Assembly: GCF_937425535.1 (NCBI RefSeq)
Contig: NZ_OW485604.1
Span: 103,270 to 167,269 of the forward strand
Direction: 5' to 3'
Length of the DNA: 64,000 nt
Source: Rhodovastum atsumiense
GTDB taxonomy: Bacteria; Pseudomonadota; Alphaproteobacteria; Acetobacterales; Acetobacteraceae
This document shows, in pieces, positions 1 to 9,040 of this stretch (its first letter is position 1; each line of letters opens with the position of its first letter). The notes under the pieces are model-generated. The model saw only the letters and a list, made by a program, of their open reading frames with translations, was not told the origin of the DNA and did no database searches. The position numbers and the translations under genes are program-made.

Positions 1-2
1 CC

Positions 3-89
3 CACGCATGGAACGACGGCGTCACCGAGACCGAGATCCTCTGGGGCCGCGACGACACCGCCATCACTGAAGCGGACCTGCCCTACTGA
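3..89 (+). CDS. C-terminal end of an unidentified protein (partial)
   Basis: The first codons of the window are open in one frame up to a TGA at 87-89. They encode an acidic tail with Trp residues (NDGVTETEILWGRDD is part of it). The codon use matches the GC-rich coding style of the window, so this is probably the end of a gene that starts outside. I do not recognise the family. Confidence 0.45.
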   Translation, partial: HAWNDGVTETEILWGRDDTAITEADLPY

Positions 90-140
90 CCGACCAGGGC
101 GGCCGCGCGCCGCCCTTCCCGCTCCCGGAAGGACCGGCCA

Positions 141-329
141 ATGTTCACCCTCTTCGCCCGCTCATTCCACGTCGTCTTCGCCGGCGGCGTCACCGAGAAC
201 ACCGGCCCCCTGATTGCCGACCTACTGCCGAACGCCTTCGTCTCACGCAACGCGGTACCGGCGATGGCTGACCGCGAAGTCAAGCGGAGAGCGGGCTCCG
301 CCCGCTCACCCTTCAAAGGGCCGCGGTAG
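141..329 (+). CDS. Possible small hypothetical protein, 62 aa
   Basis: An ATG at 141 follows a GGAAGG ribosome-binding-like stretch and opens a 62-residue frame. The first 40 residues are hydrophobic to neutral (FHVVFAGGVTENTGPLIADL) and look like protein; the last 20 are Arg/Ala-rich and look like run-through into non-coding DNA. It may be a truncated gene start. No family is recognised. Confidence 0.25.
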   Translation: MFTLFARSFHVVFAGGVTENTGPLIADLLPNAFVSRNAVPAMADREVKRRAGSARSPFKGPR

Positions 330-823
330 CCGCGGCGCCCCTGCGCTGCCACCACGAACCCGTAGGCCGAGCCCCTCTGGCATAGCCCCCCTTGCGGCCG
401 CGCCCCAGCATGAAGGAGGCGCCACGTTGCTCCGGCACGGGGCAGCCAGGCTTGCGTGGATAGCTGTCCTCGCGGCCCGGTCTTCACGAGGCGCGATTGC
501 CATCAGGAGCAACACCGCATTTCGCGGTGACGTACACGCGAAAGAGGAAGCCGCGGCGGGAAACGGACGGCACCGCGCGCCGAACCTGCACCGGTGGTGC
601 CACTGGCGCCGCACGCCCGATGCGGTTTCGAAGCCCGAACCTCCACGCAGAAAATCAAACCCCGCCCGCCATGCCTGTCCAAACTCGCACACTATACGCA
701 CTGACGTGCTGGGCCGGGCCTGCCAGCGGATATCCAGTTTCGAAAATTTATTGAAATATCCATAGACTAATCACATTCGGTGATATCGGATTTCTATCCA
801 GAAGCAGTCAAAACCGGAACATA
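330..823. other. Non-coding stretch with an AT-rich segment, upstream of the transfer operon
   Basis: No convincing gene is seen; the overlapping frames here are Arg/Ala/Pro-rich shadows. The composition changes near 730-800, where AT-rich DNA appears in a GC-rich background. Small dyads lie here: GCAC-TGAC-GTGC near 697-708 and ATCAC-ATTCG-GTGAT near 770-785. In R388-type plasmids oriT lies next to the relaxosome genes, so this is one of two places to look for oriT, but no nic site is recognised. Confidence 0.3.
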
Positions 824-958
824 TCCGCCCCTGCATCCGCCCCTGCATCCGCCCCTGCATCCGCCCCTGCATCCGCCCCTGCATCCGCCCCTGCATCCGC
901 CCCTGCATCCGCCCCTGCATCCGCCCCTGCATCCGCCCCTGCATCCGCCCCTGCATCC
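824..958. repeat. 12-bp tandem minisatellite, about 11 copies
   Basis: The unit TGCATCCGCCCC is repeated head-to-tail about 11 times with almost no variation; the last copy runs into CATTCC. Because 12 is a multiple of three, every frame stays open: HPPL repeats on the + strand, MQGR or RGGC repeats on the - strand. None of these has an independent sign of being a protein. The array lies about 130 bp upstream of the first gene of the relaxosome operon. Confidence 0.9.
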
Positions 959-1088
959 ATTCCCGCGTCTGCTCCTCCATCTGTCCCCGCCTCTCACGGC
1001 ATTGATACTGGTTCGAGTCCAAACAGAATTTTAGACTCTTGAGACTCTCCCAGCAGATTTTCCGAGATCATCGCACCGAGAACGCAGC

Positions 1089-1856
1089 GTGTACAAACGT
1101 CCACGAACCTCTCACGAACTACAGGAAATTGCTGCGCAGCTTCGCGTTGGCTGGGTTCCAGGCGACCAGGTGATGGGGCATATCAGGAAAATTCTGCCCA
1201 AAATTAGCAGAATAATGAAAGAAGAGTCTGTGGCGATCTCAGATATCGCCAATGCTCTCAATATCGCTGGAATTAAATATAGAACCCAGAATGATTGGTC
1301 AGAAAAGCAGTTGCGAAAGAAATTGTCGGAAGCAAGGTCATATACCCTTCGGAAAAGCCAGAGGCGCGCGGCTGCCCATTCACGGCCATCCGCCAAGAAA
1401 ATTCCCAATAAGACGAGCGCTTCCGGAGGACGGCCGAGCCGGGCGCCGGCTTCTTCATCGGTGGCAACGCGAGCTTTGCCTGGAGAGAAGCGTTCTCAGG
1501 GCTCGCTATCTCATCTTGAAAGCGGGACGCCGCTCAGCGTGCCAGTAGAAACCTTGCCGGCCTTTACGACTCAGTCCAGCGCCCCGTTCCATTTGCCAGC
1601 AGTTCCCAGTTCAGTTGCCCGGCCTGTGGCTGCCTGTGCACCGTCTGACCCGCCACATGACGGCGAAGCCGCTGTCACAACGCCGGAAGCTCCGGCTGCG
1701 GCCTCTTCTCCGGAGCAGCTGGCCTCGCCCCTGAGCTTACCAGCGAACTGGCGAGACAACCTGCCGCCGCCACCGCCCTTTTTGTCGTACCCAAAGCGGG
1801 GAATTTTCCCCAAGAAGGCACCAACAAACACTGGAAGCGGAGGTAACAAGACTTGA
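1089..1856 (+). CDS. Unknown protein, HTH-like N-terminus and Pro/Ser-rich tail
   Basis: A 255-residue frame from a GTG at 1089, without a clear ribosome-binding site; a later start is possible. Residues about 1-90 are basic and helical, with the segment SDIANALNIAGIKYRT followed by a W-containing helix. This resembles the small DNA-binding domains of recombinases and plasmid accessory proteins. The rest is low-complexity, Pro/Ser/Ala-rich and probably disordered. Its TGA overlaps the TTG start of the ATPase gene, so it is the first gene of a tightly coupled operon that ends with the relaxase. It could be a relaxosome or partition accessory protein. I do not recognise a named family. Confidence 0.6.
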   Translation: MYKRPRTSHELQEIAAQLRVGWVPGDQVMGHIRKILPKISRIMKEESVAISDIANALNIAGIKYRTQNDWSEKQLRKKLSEARSYTLRKSQRRAAAHSRPSAKKIPNKTSASGGRPSRAPASSSVATRALPGEKRSQGSLSHLESGTPLSVPVETLPAFTTQSSAPFHLPAVPSSVARPVAACAPSDPPHDGEAAVTTPEAPAAASSPEQLASPLSLPANWRDNLPPPPPFLSYPKRGIFPKKAPTNTGSGGNKT

Positions 1857-2782
1857 ACGAGCAGACCGACGTTAAGAAGAAGGGCAGGCCTGCGAGCGGA
1901 CCAACCTCTTTCTCTCCCATCAATCCGGTCTCGTTGATTCAGCCGCCAGCAAAGCTTCCCGAAATTGCCCTGGGACGGCCGATGCCGGACGCCGATCTTC
2001 GTGATACATTCTCGCAAAGTGCCAAGCTTCAAGCACAAAAGACCAACGTTTCAGGAAAAACAAAGATCATATTCTTCATCGGGCGCGGCCGCACGGGGAA
2101 AAGCACGAACATCCGCTATCACATTGCGCAGCTGGCACGGAAGCAAAAGAACTTCATCGCTCTCGATGCCGATAAAACCAATCCAGTGCTCGGCCAATAT
2201 ATCGGAGGCGTTGGCATGCCTCCCTCCTACGAAGACGAGGCCATCGCCTCCTGGCTGTCTGAAACCATCCTGAGCGCCATCCCTCATGGCATCCATGTGC
2301 TGGTCGATTTCGGTGGCGGCGATACAAGCCTCGCCTATGTCGTCCGCTTCTTGCCCCACATCGTCGGCAGCATCGAGCAGATGGGCGGCGCCGTCGTCAC
2401 TTGCTGCGCCCTTGGCACGTCGGTCGATGACCTGTCACCCTTCGCCAATCTCTACAACCTTGGCTTCCGCCCAACCGCCACCGCCTTCCTCTTCAACGAA
2501 GCGGCTGCGCCCACCCTGCATCCCTCGTCTTTCGCCGACATCCAGGCTCACTCCTTCTATCGCCGGCTGACCGACGAACATGCGGCCGTATCGCTGCTTA
2601 TCCCCGCCTTGAAGGTCGCGCAGGCTGTCGAGGCCCGTCGGCTGAACTTCTTCGACGCCAAGGAAGGGGCCCAACCCGATACGCAGGCGCCACCTCTCCG
2701 GCTGTTCGAGCAGCTGATTCTCGGCGGCTGGCTCGCGAACATGGAACAGGTCTATCAGCCGGTCGGTAGCTGGTTCGAATGA
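1853..2782 (+). CDS. ParA/VirC1-like P-loop ATPase
   Basis: The TTG at 1853 is chosen because a GGAGGT ribosome-binding site sits 9 bases upstream and the codon overlaps the previous stop. After a Pro-rich leader of about 65 residues comes a strand and a Walker A motif, GRGRTGKST at 77-85. An acidic Walker B-like strand (HVLVDFGGGD, Asp152) follows, as in deviant-Walker ParA/CobQ-type NTPases. A classical ParA partner (ParB) and centromere are absent. Instead the gene is translationally coupled to genes for a membrane coiled-coil protein, an RHH protein, the coupling protein and the relaxase. A role like VirC1, which brings the relaxosome to the coupling protein at the pole, fits this context. 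That role is inferred; the ATP-binding fold is the firm part. Confidence 0.65.
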   Translation: MNEQTDVKKKGRPASGPTSFSPINPVSLIQPPAKLPEIALGRPMPDADLRDTFSQSAKLQAQKTNVSGKTKIIFFIGRGRTGKSTNIRYHIAQLARKQKNFIALDADKTNPVLGQYIGGVGMPPSYEDEAIASWLSETILSAIPHGIHVLVDFGGGDTSLAYVVRFLPHIVGSIEQMGGAVVTCCALGTSVDDLSPFANLYNLGFRPTATAFLFNEAAAPTLHPSSFADIQAHSFYRRLTDEHAAVSLLIPALKVAQAVEARRLNFFDAKEGAQPDTQAPPLRLFEQLILGGWLANMEQVYQPVGSWFE

Positions 2783-3645
2783 CGACCACTCCACCCGCCG
2801 TTCCCGCCAATGGTGGCGTCCCAACTCCCGAAGAAGTGGTGGCGGCCTTGGCCGCCGCCCAGGCGCAGCTCCACGCCGCGCGGAGCCATCCCGCCTACCA
2901 GGGGGATCCGGCCTATCCCATCATCCAGGCGCTGATTGCCACCGTGGGCGGCCTGCAGACCCTCTACGATGGTCTACGCACCTCAACGCGTCAGATCCTT
3001 ACCACGGCTCAACGCCAGCAGCTTGAACTTGCCACGGCTGCGCATCAACAGCGTGAGCAGCTCAACAAGGATTTCGCGATACAGCATGAGGCCGCGCTGG
3101 CCCGGGTCAAGGCGGAAGAGCTGGCACAGCAGGCTCATATCCGCGCCGGCCTCGTCGACGCGGCCCAGGACGCATTGAAGGAACTGCTCCGCGCCGACCG
3201 CAAGCATACCCGCCTCCGGACCTGGGCAGCTCTCATGGTACCTGCAGTCGGGCTTCTTGTGGTCGGTCTGATCATAGGCTGGTACGCCCGCGGCGCCGAC
3301 GCCATGACCAGGCTGACCGCCGATGTCCACAACCTCGCTGTCCTGACCCAGGCCACGCAGCAAACCTCTGCCACCCTGCAAGCGATTTCTGGCCTGCTCA
3401 CGCACGGCATGTCCGCTGCTGAGCTGACCAGCCTCGCGAGCCTCAACGAGGTCATCGCCCTCAATGCGATTGGCAAGGTTCCGGAGGACACCGTTCCTTC
3501 TCCTTGCATCGCCGCGGTGCCGGACGGGGTGATCCGGACCGGCACGCGGTCGATCAAGGCCTGTGTCATCCCCATCAAGGACAACGTTGTGGTGCGCGGC
3601 GGCCTTTTCCTGACCCAGGCTGTTACCGGCAGAGCACGGAACTGA
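2779..3645 (+). CDS. Unknown single-pass membrane protein with coiled coil
   Basis: A 288-residue protein starting in an ATGA overlap with the ATPase gene. Residues about 70-140 are Gln/Glu/Ala-rich helix, likely a coiled coil. Residues about 149-170 form one transmembrane helix (ALMVPAVGLLVVGLIIGWYA). A helical segment follows, then a short C-terminal domain with two Cys (PCIAAV and KACVIP) that could form a disulfide if it lies in the periplasm. No signal peptide is seen. Coupling to the ATPase upstream and the RHH gene downstream suggests it anchors or bridges relaxosome parts at the inner membrane. The family is not recognised. Confidence 0.6.
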   Translation: MTTTPPAVPANGGVPTPEEVVAALAAAQAQLHAARSHPAYQGDPAYPIIQALIATVGGLQTLYDGLRTSTRQILTTAQRQQLELATAAHQQREQLNKDFAIQHEAALARVKAEELAQQAHIRAGLVDAAQDALKELLRADRKHTRLRTWAALMVPAVGLLVVGLIIGWYARGADAMTRLTADVHNLAVLTQATQQTSATLQAISGLLTHGMSAAELTSLASLNEVIALNAIGKVPEDTVPSPCIAAVPDGVIRTGTRSIKACVIPIKDNVVVRGGLFLTQAVTGRARN

Positions 3646-4139
3646 TGAGCAAACCGAAGGCAGAACGCGGGCCGCAGCTATGCGTGCGCGTCTCGGAAGA
3701 GGAACTCAAGGTCCTCACGGTCCTGGCGCAATCCGCCGGATACGCCAGCGCCGCTGGATTCCTGCGGTATCTGGGGCAACGTGCTATTCGGGCCGAAGCG
3801 ATTCCGCCCTCTACCGGACCGGCATGCCCAGCGACTCCCCCCGATGGTCGCATCGAGGAACTCCAACAGAGATTGGCCGAGCTGTCGGAGCAGGTAGGCC
3901 GGATCGAAAAACTGATCCAGGCGGGATTGGCGCACCTGTCTTTTCTTGAGGGGTTGGTGCGCTCCACCGCCCTCCAGGCGACCTCAGCATCCTACATGGC
4001 CATCCAGGTCTGGCGGCTCCTCGCCGACGAGACACTCCGGCCGCCCTCCGGCATCCCGTCGCAGATGCTCAGCGACATCCAGGAACTGCATCGCCGAGCC
4101 CTGGCCGCCGCGGAAAGCCACGGAGCCACGACGGGATGA
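3645..4139 (+). CDS. Ribbon-helix-helix relaxosome accessory protein (TrwA/MobC-like)
   Basis: The ATG at 3645 shares bases with the previous stop (TGATG), which is why it is preferred over an upstream in-frame start. The 164-residue protein begins with a short basic stretch and an RHH-type segment (LCVRVSEEELKVLTVLAQ, then AAGFLRYLGQRAI), typical of MobC/TrwA-like nic-region binding proteins. Residues about 70-105 form a leucine heptad helix (RIEELQQRLAELSEQVGRIE). It overlaps the coupling-protein gene by four bases. The order RHH - coupling protein - MobF relaxase is the trwA-trwB-trwC order of R388, so it probably binds oriT and stimulates the other two proteins. Confidence 0.7.
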   Translation: MSKPKAERGPQLCVRVSEEELKVLTVLAQSAGYASAAGFLRYLGQRAIRAEAIPPSTGPACPATPPDGRIEELQQRLAELSEQVGRIEKLIQAGLAHLSFLEGLVRSTALQATSASYMAIQVWRLLADETLRPPSGIPSQMLSDIQELHRRALAAAESHGATTG

Positions 4140-6076
4140 ACCAGCAGGCTCAGCACATCGCCGACGACGTCTCCCGCGGCGTCGGGCTTTTGCACCTGCG
4201 CCTGCGGATCCAGCTGCAGAGCCTCATCCGGATCGTACTGATCTCCCTGGCCGGCTTCGCGGTGACGCCGTTGCTCACCATCTGGGCCCTCGCCGAAAAG
4301 CACGCCATCGCTGGGGCCACCTGGTGGAAGATCGCCGCCATTCTCTGCGAGAGCAATGCCTGCCAGCGCCCCTTGCATCCGATGGGAGACCCGCGGATCT
4401 GGCCCGCTGGGTCAATCATCTCCAACCATTGGTTTACCGCCCAGGCCACCGCGATCACCGACCTGTTCTGGCGCGGTGTCATGTACGGCGTCCTGGTCAC
4501 CCCGATCCTGGCCCTCTGCCTCTATCTTGGCGTCCGCGCCATCGGCAGCGCGGCCCGTGATCCCTACCTCCTGCGTGGTCGCAGCCTCACCACCGACAAG
4601 CGCCTGGCCGATGACCTGATCCGCCGCCGCGCCGCCAGCGATCTCGCCATCGGCACCATCCCCCTCGTCCTCGGCAAGGAAACCCAGCACATTCTGATGG
4701 CCGGCACGGTCGGTGCCGGCAAGACCCAGGCCATGTACCGCTTGCTCGACCAGATCCGTGCCCGCGGCGACATTGCCATCCTCTACGACATCGCCGGTGC
4801 CTACATCCCGAGCTTCTACCGCCCCGAGCTCGGCGACCGGATTCTCAACCCGCTTGACCGCCGCTCCGCGTCCTGGTCGCCCTGGGCCGAGATCAACAAC
4901 CCCGCTGCCGCCGATCGCCTCGCTGCGTCCCTCATCCCCTCGCCGTCCGGCCCCAACCAGTTCTTCTCCGACGCGGCCCGCGCCATCTTCTCCACCGGCT
5001 TGCGCCTGCTCCAGGAGGCTCAGCCGCGCACCGTCCTTGAGCTGTTCCGCCTGCTGGTGGTCGCCTCCCGCGAGGAAAAGCAGCGGAGCTTCGCCGGCAC
5101 CGAGATCGCCAGGTTTTACGACCCGGAGGCAGGCCGCACCGCCGCCGCCATCGACGTCACCGCCGCCAATTACATCCGCAGCTTGCGCTTCCTCCGGGCC
5201 GATGCCGGCAGCAACGATTTCAGCCTCTCCGACTTCGTCCGCTCGGCCGATCAGGCGATCGCCACCAACACCGCGCAGCCGTGGCTGTTCATCAGCTCGC
5301 GCCGGCGGGAGCACGATGCTCTGCGGCCGCTCATCACCTGCCTGCTGGACACCGCGATCGCCGCCGCCCTGTCGCTGCCGGAGAACCTGAACCGCCGGAT
5401 CTGGATCTTCCTCGACGAACTGGACAGCCTGCAGCAGCTTCCCAGCCTCGCGGCTGCCCTGCAGGAAGGCCGCAAATACGGCATCTGCGTCGTCGCCGGC
5501 CTGCAGGATCTGCAGCAGCTGATGGACGTCTGGGGCAAGGAGCGCGGCGAGGCGATCCTCTCGATGTTCAACACCGCCGCCATCTTCCGGCTCAACTCCA
5601 ACTTCAGCGCCGAGTACATGTCCAGGCTGCTCGGCGAGGCCGAGCGGGAGCGCACCGAGGAGTCGGCCCGCTACGGCGCACACATGAGCTACGAATCGCT
5701 GAACCTGGGCACCCGGCGGGATGTCGAGCGGGTGGTGCTGCCCACCGACATCATGACCCTGCCGGACCTGCACTGCTATGTGCGCCTGCCGGGCGCCTAC
5801 CCGGTGGCCCGGACCCGCCTACCCGATCCCGGCAAGACCGCCCGGCCAAAGCGGCATGCGCCCTTTGAGGAAGCGGATCTGTCCGGGTCGGTCTCGGCCC
5901 ATTTGCGGACGGCCGCCTCGCTCCCGGCCGACACCGCATCGGCGTCCACCACGCAGCCCGCCCCCGGACCGCAGGAGCCACCCACGCCGGACCAGCCAGC
6001 AAGGGATCGCCCCCCTGAGCAGGCCCTGACCTTTGCGCCCGCGCAGGACGGGCTCGAGTCCTTCCCACAGCTCTGA
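4136..6076 (+). CDS. trwB: Type IV coupling protein, TrwB/TraD family
   Basis: Inner-membrane hexameric DNA translocase that couples the relaxosome to the secretion channel. The 646-residue protein has two N-terminal membrane helices (about 30-52 and 113-135) and a Walker A motif GTVGAGKT at 190-197. A conserved segment follows (ILYDIAGAYIPSFYRPELGD), and then a Walker B, WIFLDELDSL, with Asp427-Glu428. The next helix-strand, GICVVAGLQDLQQLMDVWG, is the usual motif of this family. The C-terminus (from about 575) is Pro/Ala-rich and acidic, as in coupling proteins that use the tail to contact relaxases. The start overlaps the RHH gene by four bases. The length is within the TrwB/TraD range. 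Confidence 0.9.
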   Translation: MNQQAQHIADDVSRGVGLLHLRLRIQLQSLIRIVLISLAGFAVTPLLTIWALAEKHAIAGATWWKIAAILCESNACQRPLHPMGDPRIWPAGSIISNHWFTAQATAITDLFWRGVMYGVLVTPILALCLYLGVRAIGSAARDPYLLRGRSLTTDKRLADDLIRRRAASDLAIGTIPLVLGKETQHILMAGTVGAGKTQAMYRLLDQIRARGDIAILYDIAGAYIPSFYRPELGDRILNPLDRRSASWSPWAEINNPAAADRLAASLIPSPSGPNQFFSDAARAIFSTGLRLLQEAQPRTVLELFRLLVVASREEKQRSFAGTEIARFYDPEAGRTAAAIDVTAANYIRSLRFLRADAGSNDFSLSDFVRSADQAIATNTAQPWLFISSRRREHDALRPLITCLLDTAIAAALSLPENLNRRIWIFLDELDSLQQLPSLAAALQEGRKYGICVVAGLQDLQQLMDVWGKERGEAILSMFNTAAIFRLNSNFSAEYMSRLLGEAERERTEESARYGAHMSYESLNLGTRRDVERVVLPTDIMTLPDLHCYVRLPGAYPVARTRLPDPGKTARPKRHAPFEEADLSGSVSAHLRTAASLPADTASASTTQPAPGPQEPPTPDQPARDRPPEQALTFAPAQDGLESFPQL

Positions 6077-6094
6077 CCACGGGCCGCGTCCCCC

Positions 6095-9040
6095 ATGCTC
6101 TCCGCCGCCGCCATCAAGAGCGCCAACCAGGCCGCCAGCTACTTCGCCAAGGACAACTACTATACCGCCGAGGCCGAGGGCCCGAGCGCCTGGTGGGGCG
6201 CCGGCGCCACCGCGGCGGGCTTCTCCGGCGGCGTTGACGCTGCGCGGTTCGAGGCCGCCCTGCGCGGCGAGCTGCCGGACGGCACCCGGCTCGGCACCGA
6301 GCGGAACGGTGAATGGCAGCACAAGCCGGGTTGGGACCTGACCTGGTCGGCCCCGAAATCGGTCTCCCTCCTCGCTCTGGTCGGGGGCGACACCCGGCTG
6401 ATCACGGCACACGACAACGCCGTGCGCGTGGCGATGGCGCATATCGAGGGCACCCAGGTCCATACCCGCGTCCGCCACGGTGGAGATGTCGCGCTCGTCC
6501 AGACCGACAACCTCGCCGCCGCCCTGTTCCGCCACGACGTCAACCGCAACCAGGAGCCGCAACTTCACACTCACGCCGTCGTGCGCAACGCCACCCGCAC
6601 CGAAGATGGGCAGTGGCGCAGCATCGAGAGCAGGCCGATGCTCAAGGCAATCAAAGCCAGCGGGGAATTCTACCGGGCCCATCTCGCCGCCGAAATCCGC
6701 CGCCTCGGCTATGACATCGTGCCCGGCAAGGACGGCACCTTCGAGATCGCCGGTATCGGCCAGGAGACCCTCGACCGCTTCTCCTCCCGCTCCGCCCAGG
6801 TCGAGGCGCGCCTCGAGGACAAGGGGCTGACCCGGGCCACCGCGTCGACCGGGCAGAAGATGGATGCGGCCCTGCGGAGCCGCCGCGCCAAAGAGCCGGT
6901 CGACCGCGCCGTGCTGACGGCCGCGTGGCGGGCCCGCCTCGGCGAGGACCTGCGGGCGCTGGCCTCCCTGGTGCGAACCGCCACGCGGCACGAACAGTCC
7001 TATACGCGGTTCGCCTGGTCGCAGCAGCGGGCCGCCCGGGAGGCGGTTGAAACTGCCATTTCCGCTCTCTCGGAACGGGAGCAGGCCTTCTCGCATGACC
7101 GGCTCATGCAGGCGGCCAGCCGCTTCGCGCTCGGGCGCGCCACGCCGGATGCCGTCGAACGGGCGGTCGCTCACCTGGTCACGGCCGGCGCCCTGGTCCC
7201 GCGTGACGTCACCGAGCCCTCGCCGCAGATCCGGGCCGATACCATACGTCCCGGGTACACGACCCCCGCCGCCATCCGCACCGAGCTCAAGCTGTTCGAC
7301 CTGCTCGACCATGCCAAGGGTACGGCACGGCCATTCCTCTCCGCCAACGCCGCCCAGGCCGCTGTCCGGGCCGCGGAGGAGCGCTCCGCGGCGACAGGGC
7401 ACGGCTGGAACGACGCCCAGCGCGCCGCCGCCGCCGGCATTCTCAGGTCACGCGACCGGACCGTGGTGCTGCAAGGCGCGGCCGGCACCGCCAAGACCTC
7501 CACTGTACTCGCCACCGTCGCCGCTGCCGCCAGCGCCGCGGGCCACACCGTGCGGGCCCTCGCGCCGTCCGCCTCCGCCGCGCAGACGCTCGGCAAGGCC
7601 CTCCATCTGGAAGGGCAGACCGTGCACCGCTTCCTGTCTGACCTGGCGCGGGACGGCGCCTCCCCGGGGCTGCTCGACCGTCTGGCCGATGGCCGCGAGG
7701 TGTGGATCGTCGACGAGATGAGCCTGCTCGGCACCGGGAAAACGGTGGAATTGCTGCAGGCGGCGAAAGAGCAGCGCGCCAGGGTCATCCTCACCGGCGA
7801 CCGGCTCCAGCTCGGCAGCGTCGAAGCCGGCCAGGCGTTCACCCAGGCGCAGGAGCGGGGCCTGGAGACTTTCCGGCTCGATGAGATCGTCCGCCAGCAA
7901 ACCGCCGAGGGTCGCGCCGCGGTCAAGGCCATCATCACCCGCGATGCCGCCACCGCCTTCCAGGCGCTGGAACGCGACAGCGGACGGATCGTCGAAGAGG
8001 CCACCGCCAACGACCGGATCATGATGATGGCCCGGCACTACGCCGGCCTTTCTCCGGCGGAGCGGGCCAATACCCTCCTGATCGACCCCAGCCGGGAGGG
8101 CAGCGAGGCGATCAAGGGCACGGTCCGCACCTTGCTGCGGATGCAGGGCGAGTTGGCCGGGCCCACGGCGCACGGCACCCGCCTGCTCGATGCCGGGCTC
8201 GGCAACGCGGAGAAGCAGTCGGCCGTCTCCTATACGGTCGGCCAGGTGATCCGCACGGCCAAGGGCCTGGACACCGAGGACGGACGGCTGGGCCCGGGCG
8301 AATATGCCGTCATCAGCGCGATCGACACCCGCCAGGATCGCCTGACCCTCCGCACCGGGGATGGCCAGGCCCGCACCTTGGCCACCCGCGGCATCGACCC
8401 ACGCCACCTGGACGTCTTCCAGCCGGCGCAAGGTGACCTGCAGCTCGGCGACCGCATCCGCTGGAACCGCAACGACACCCGGCTCGGGCTGGCGCGCGGT
8501 GACTTTGGAACCGTCACGGCCATCGACGGCAATCAGGCGACCATCGGCTTTGAGAAGGGACGCGAGCTACGGCTCGACGTCACCGAGCCTCGTCACCAGC
8601 ACTACGACTACGCCTATGCCGTGACCGCCTACAGCGCGCAGGGCATGACCAAGGATTGGGTGCTGCACGCGGAATCCTGGCGGGTGAACCTGATCAACTG
8701 GCGCAGCATGTACGTCGGCATCTCACGCGGTACGACCAGCGGCACCATCATCACGGATGACCGTGCCCTCCTAGAGGAGGCGATCGGTGTTCGTGCCGGC
8801 GAGAAGAGCCTTGCCATCGACCCCAGCCTGATCACCCGCGTCCGCGACGCCACTCAGGAAGCCGTCAGCAATGCCACGCGCAGCCAGATTGTCGTCGAGG
8901 CCGAACAGCCTCACGAGGACGAAGCGCTTCATCAGCGCGCCGCCCGCGCCATCATGGCCAGGATCAAAGGCCACCAATCCACCGTATCACCTGAAACGTC
9001 GAAATCAAATGGCCATGAATTAAATATTAATCCAGAATGA
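6095..9040 (+). CDS. trwC: MobF relaxase-helicase, TrwC/TraI family
   Basis: Nicks oriT, stays bound to the 5' end and unwinds the transferred strand. The 981-residue length is close to TrwC. The N-terminal HUH domain has Tyr16 and a Tyr22-Tyr23 pair as nucleophile candidates, and the metal-binding triad His147, His158 and His160 (QLHTH). The core WDLTWSAPKSVSLL is typical of MobF. The helicase half has Walker A GAAGTAKT at 461-468, with Ala where Gly is usual, and Walker B IVDEM with Asp540-Glu541. RecD-like motifs follow (LTGDRLQLGSVEAG and, near the end, YAVTAYSAQGMTKD). It lies 18 bases downstream of the coupling-protein gene, so the two are co-transcribed. Confidence 0.95.
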   Translation: MLSAAAIKSANQAASYFAKDNYYTAEAEGPSAWWGAGATAAGFSGGVDAARFEAALRGELPDGTRLGTERNGEWQHKPGWDLTWSAPKSVSLLALVGGDTRLITAHDNAVRVAMAHIEGTQVHTRVRHGGDVALVQTDNLAAALFRHDVNRNQEPQLHTHAVVRNATRTEDGQWRSIESRPMLKAIKASGEFYRAHLAAEIRRLGYDIVPGKDGTFEIAGIGQETLDRFSSRSAQVEARLEDKGLTRATASTGQKMDAALRSRRAKEPVDRAVLTAAWRARLGEDLRALASLVRTATRHEQSYTRFAWSQQRAAREAVETAISALSEREQAFSHDRLMQAASRFALGRATPDAVERAVAHLVTAGALVPRDVTEPSPQIRADTIRPGYTTPAAIRTELKLFDLLDHAKGTARPFLSANAAQAAVRAAEERSAATGHGWNDAQRAAAAGILRSRDRTVVLQGAAGTAKTSTVLATVAAAASAAGHTVRALAPSASAAQTLGKALHLEGQTVHRFLSDLARDGASPGLLDRLADGREVWIVDEMSLLGTGKTVELLQAAKEQRARVILTGDRLQLGSVEAGQAFTQAQERGLETFRLDEIVRQQTAEGRAAVKAIITRDAATAFQALERDSGRIVEEATANDRIMMMARHYAGLSPAERANTLLIDPSREGSEAIKGTVRTLLRMQGELAGPTAHGTRLLDAGLGNAEKQSAVSYTVGQVIRTAKGLDTEDGRLGPGEYAVISAIDTRQDRLTLRTGDGQARTLATRGIDPRHLDVFQPAQGDLQLGDRIRWNRNDTRLGLARGDFGTVTAIDGNQATIGFEKGRELRLDVTEPRHQHYDYAYAVTAYSAQGMTKDWVLHAESWRVNLINWRSMYVGISRGTTSGTIITDDRALLEEAIGVRAGEKSLAIDPSLITRVRDATQEAVSNATRSQIVVEAEQPHEDEALHQRAARAIMARIKGHQSTVSPETSKSNGHELNINPE

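Noticed and set aside
730..800. Definite oriT
   Set aside because: AT-rich DNA and small dyads are present, but no nic consensus can be recognised, so I do not call it.
771..1034. Proteins made of HPPL, MQGR or RGGC repeats
   Set aside because: All come from the 12-bp minisatellite, which is open in every frame. No ribosome-binding site or conserved flank supports any of them.
4412..7402. Long - strand frames of 453 and 527 residues opposite the coupling protein and relaxase genes
   Set aside because: Antisense shadows caused by high GC at third codon positions; the + strand genes have clear motifs.
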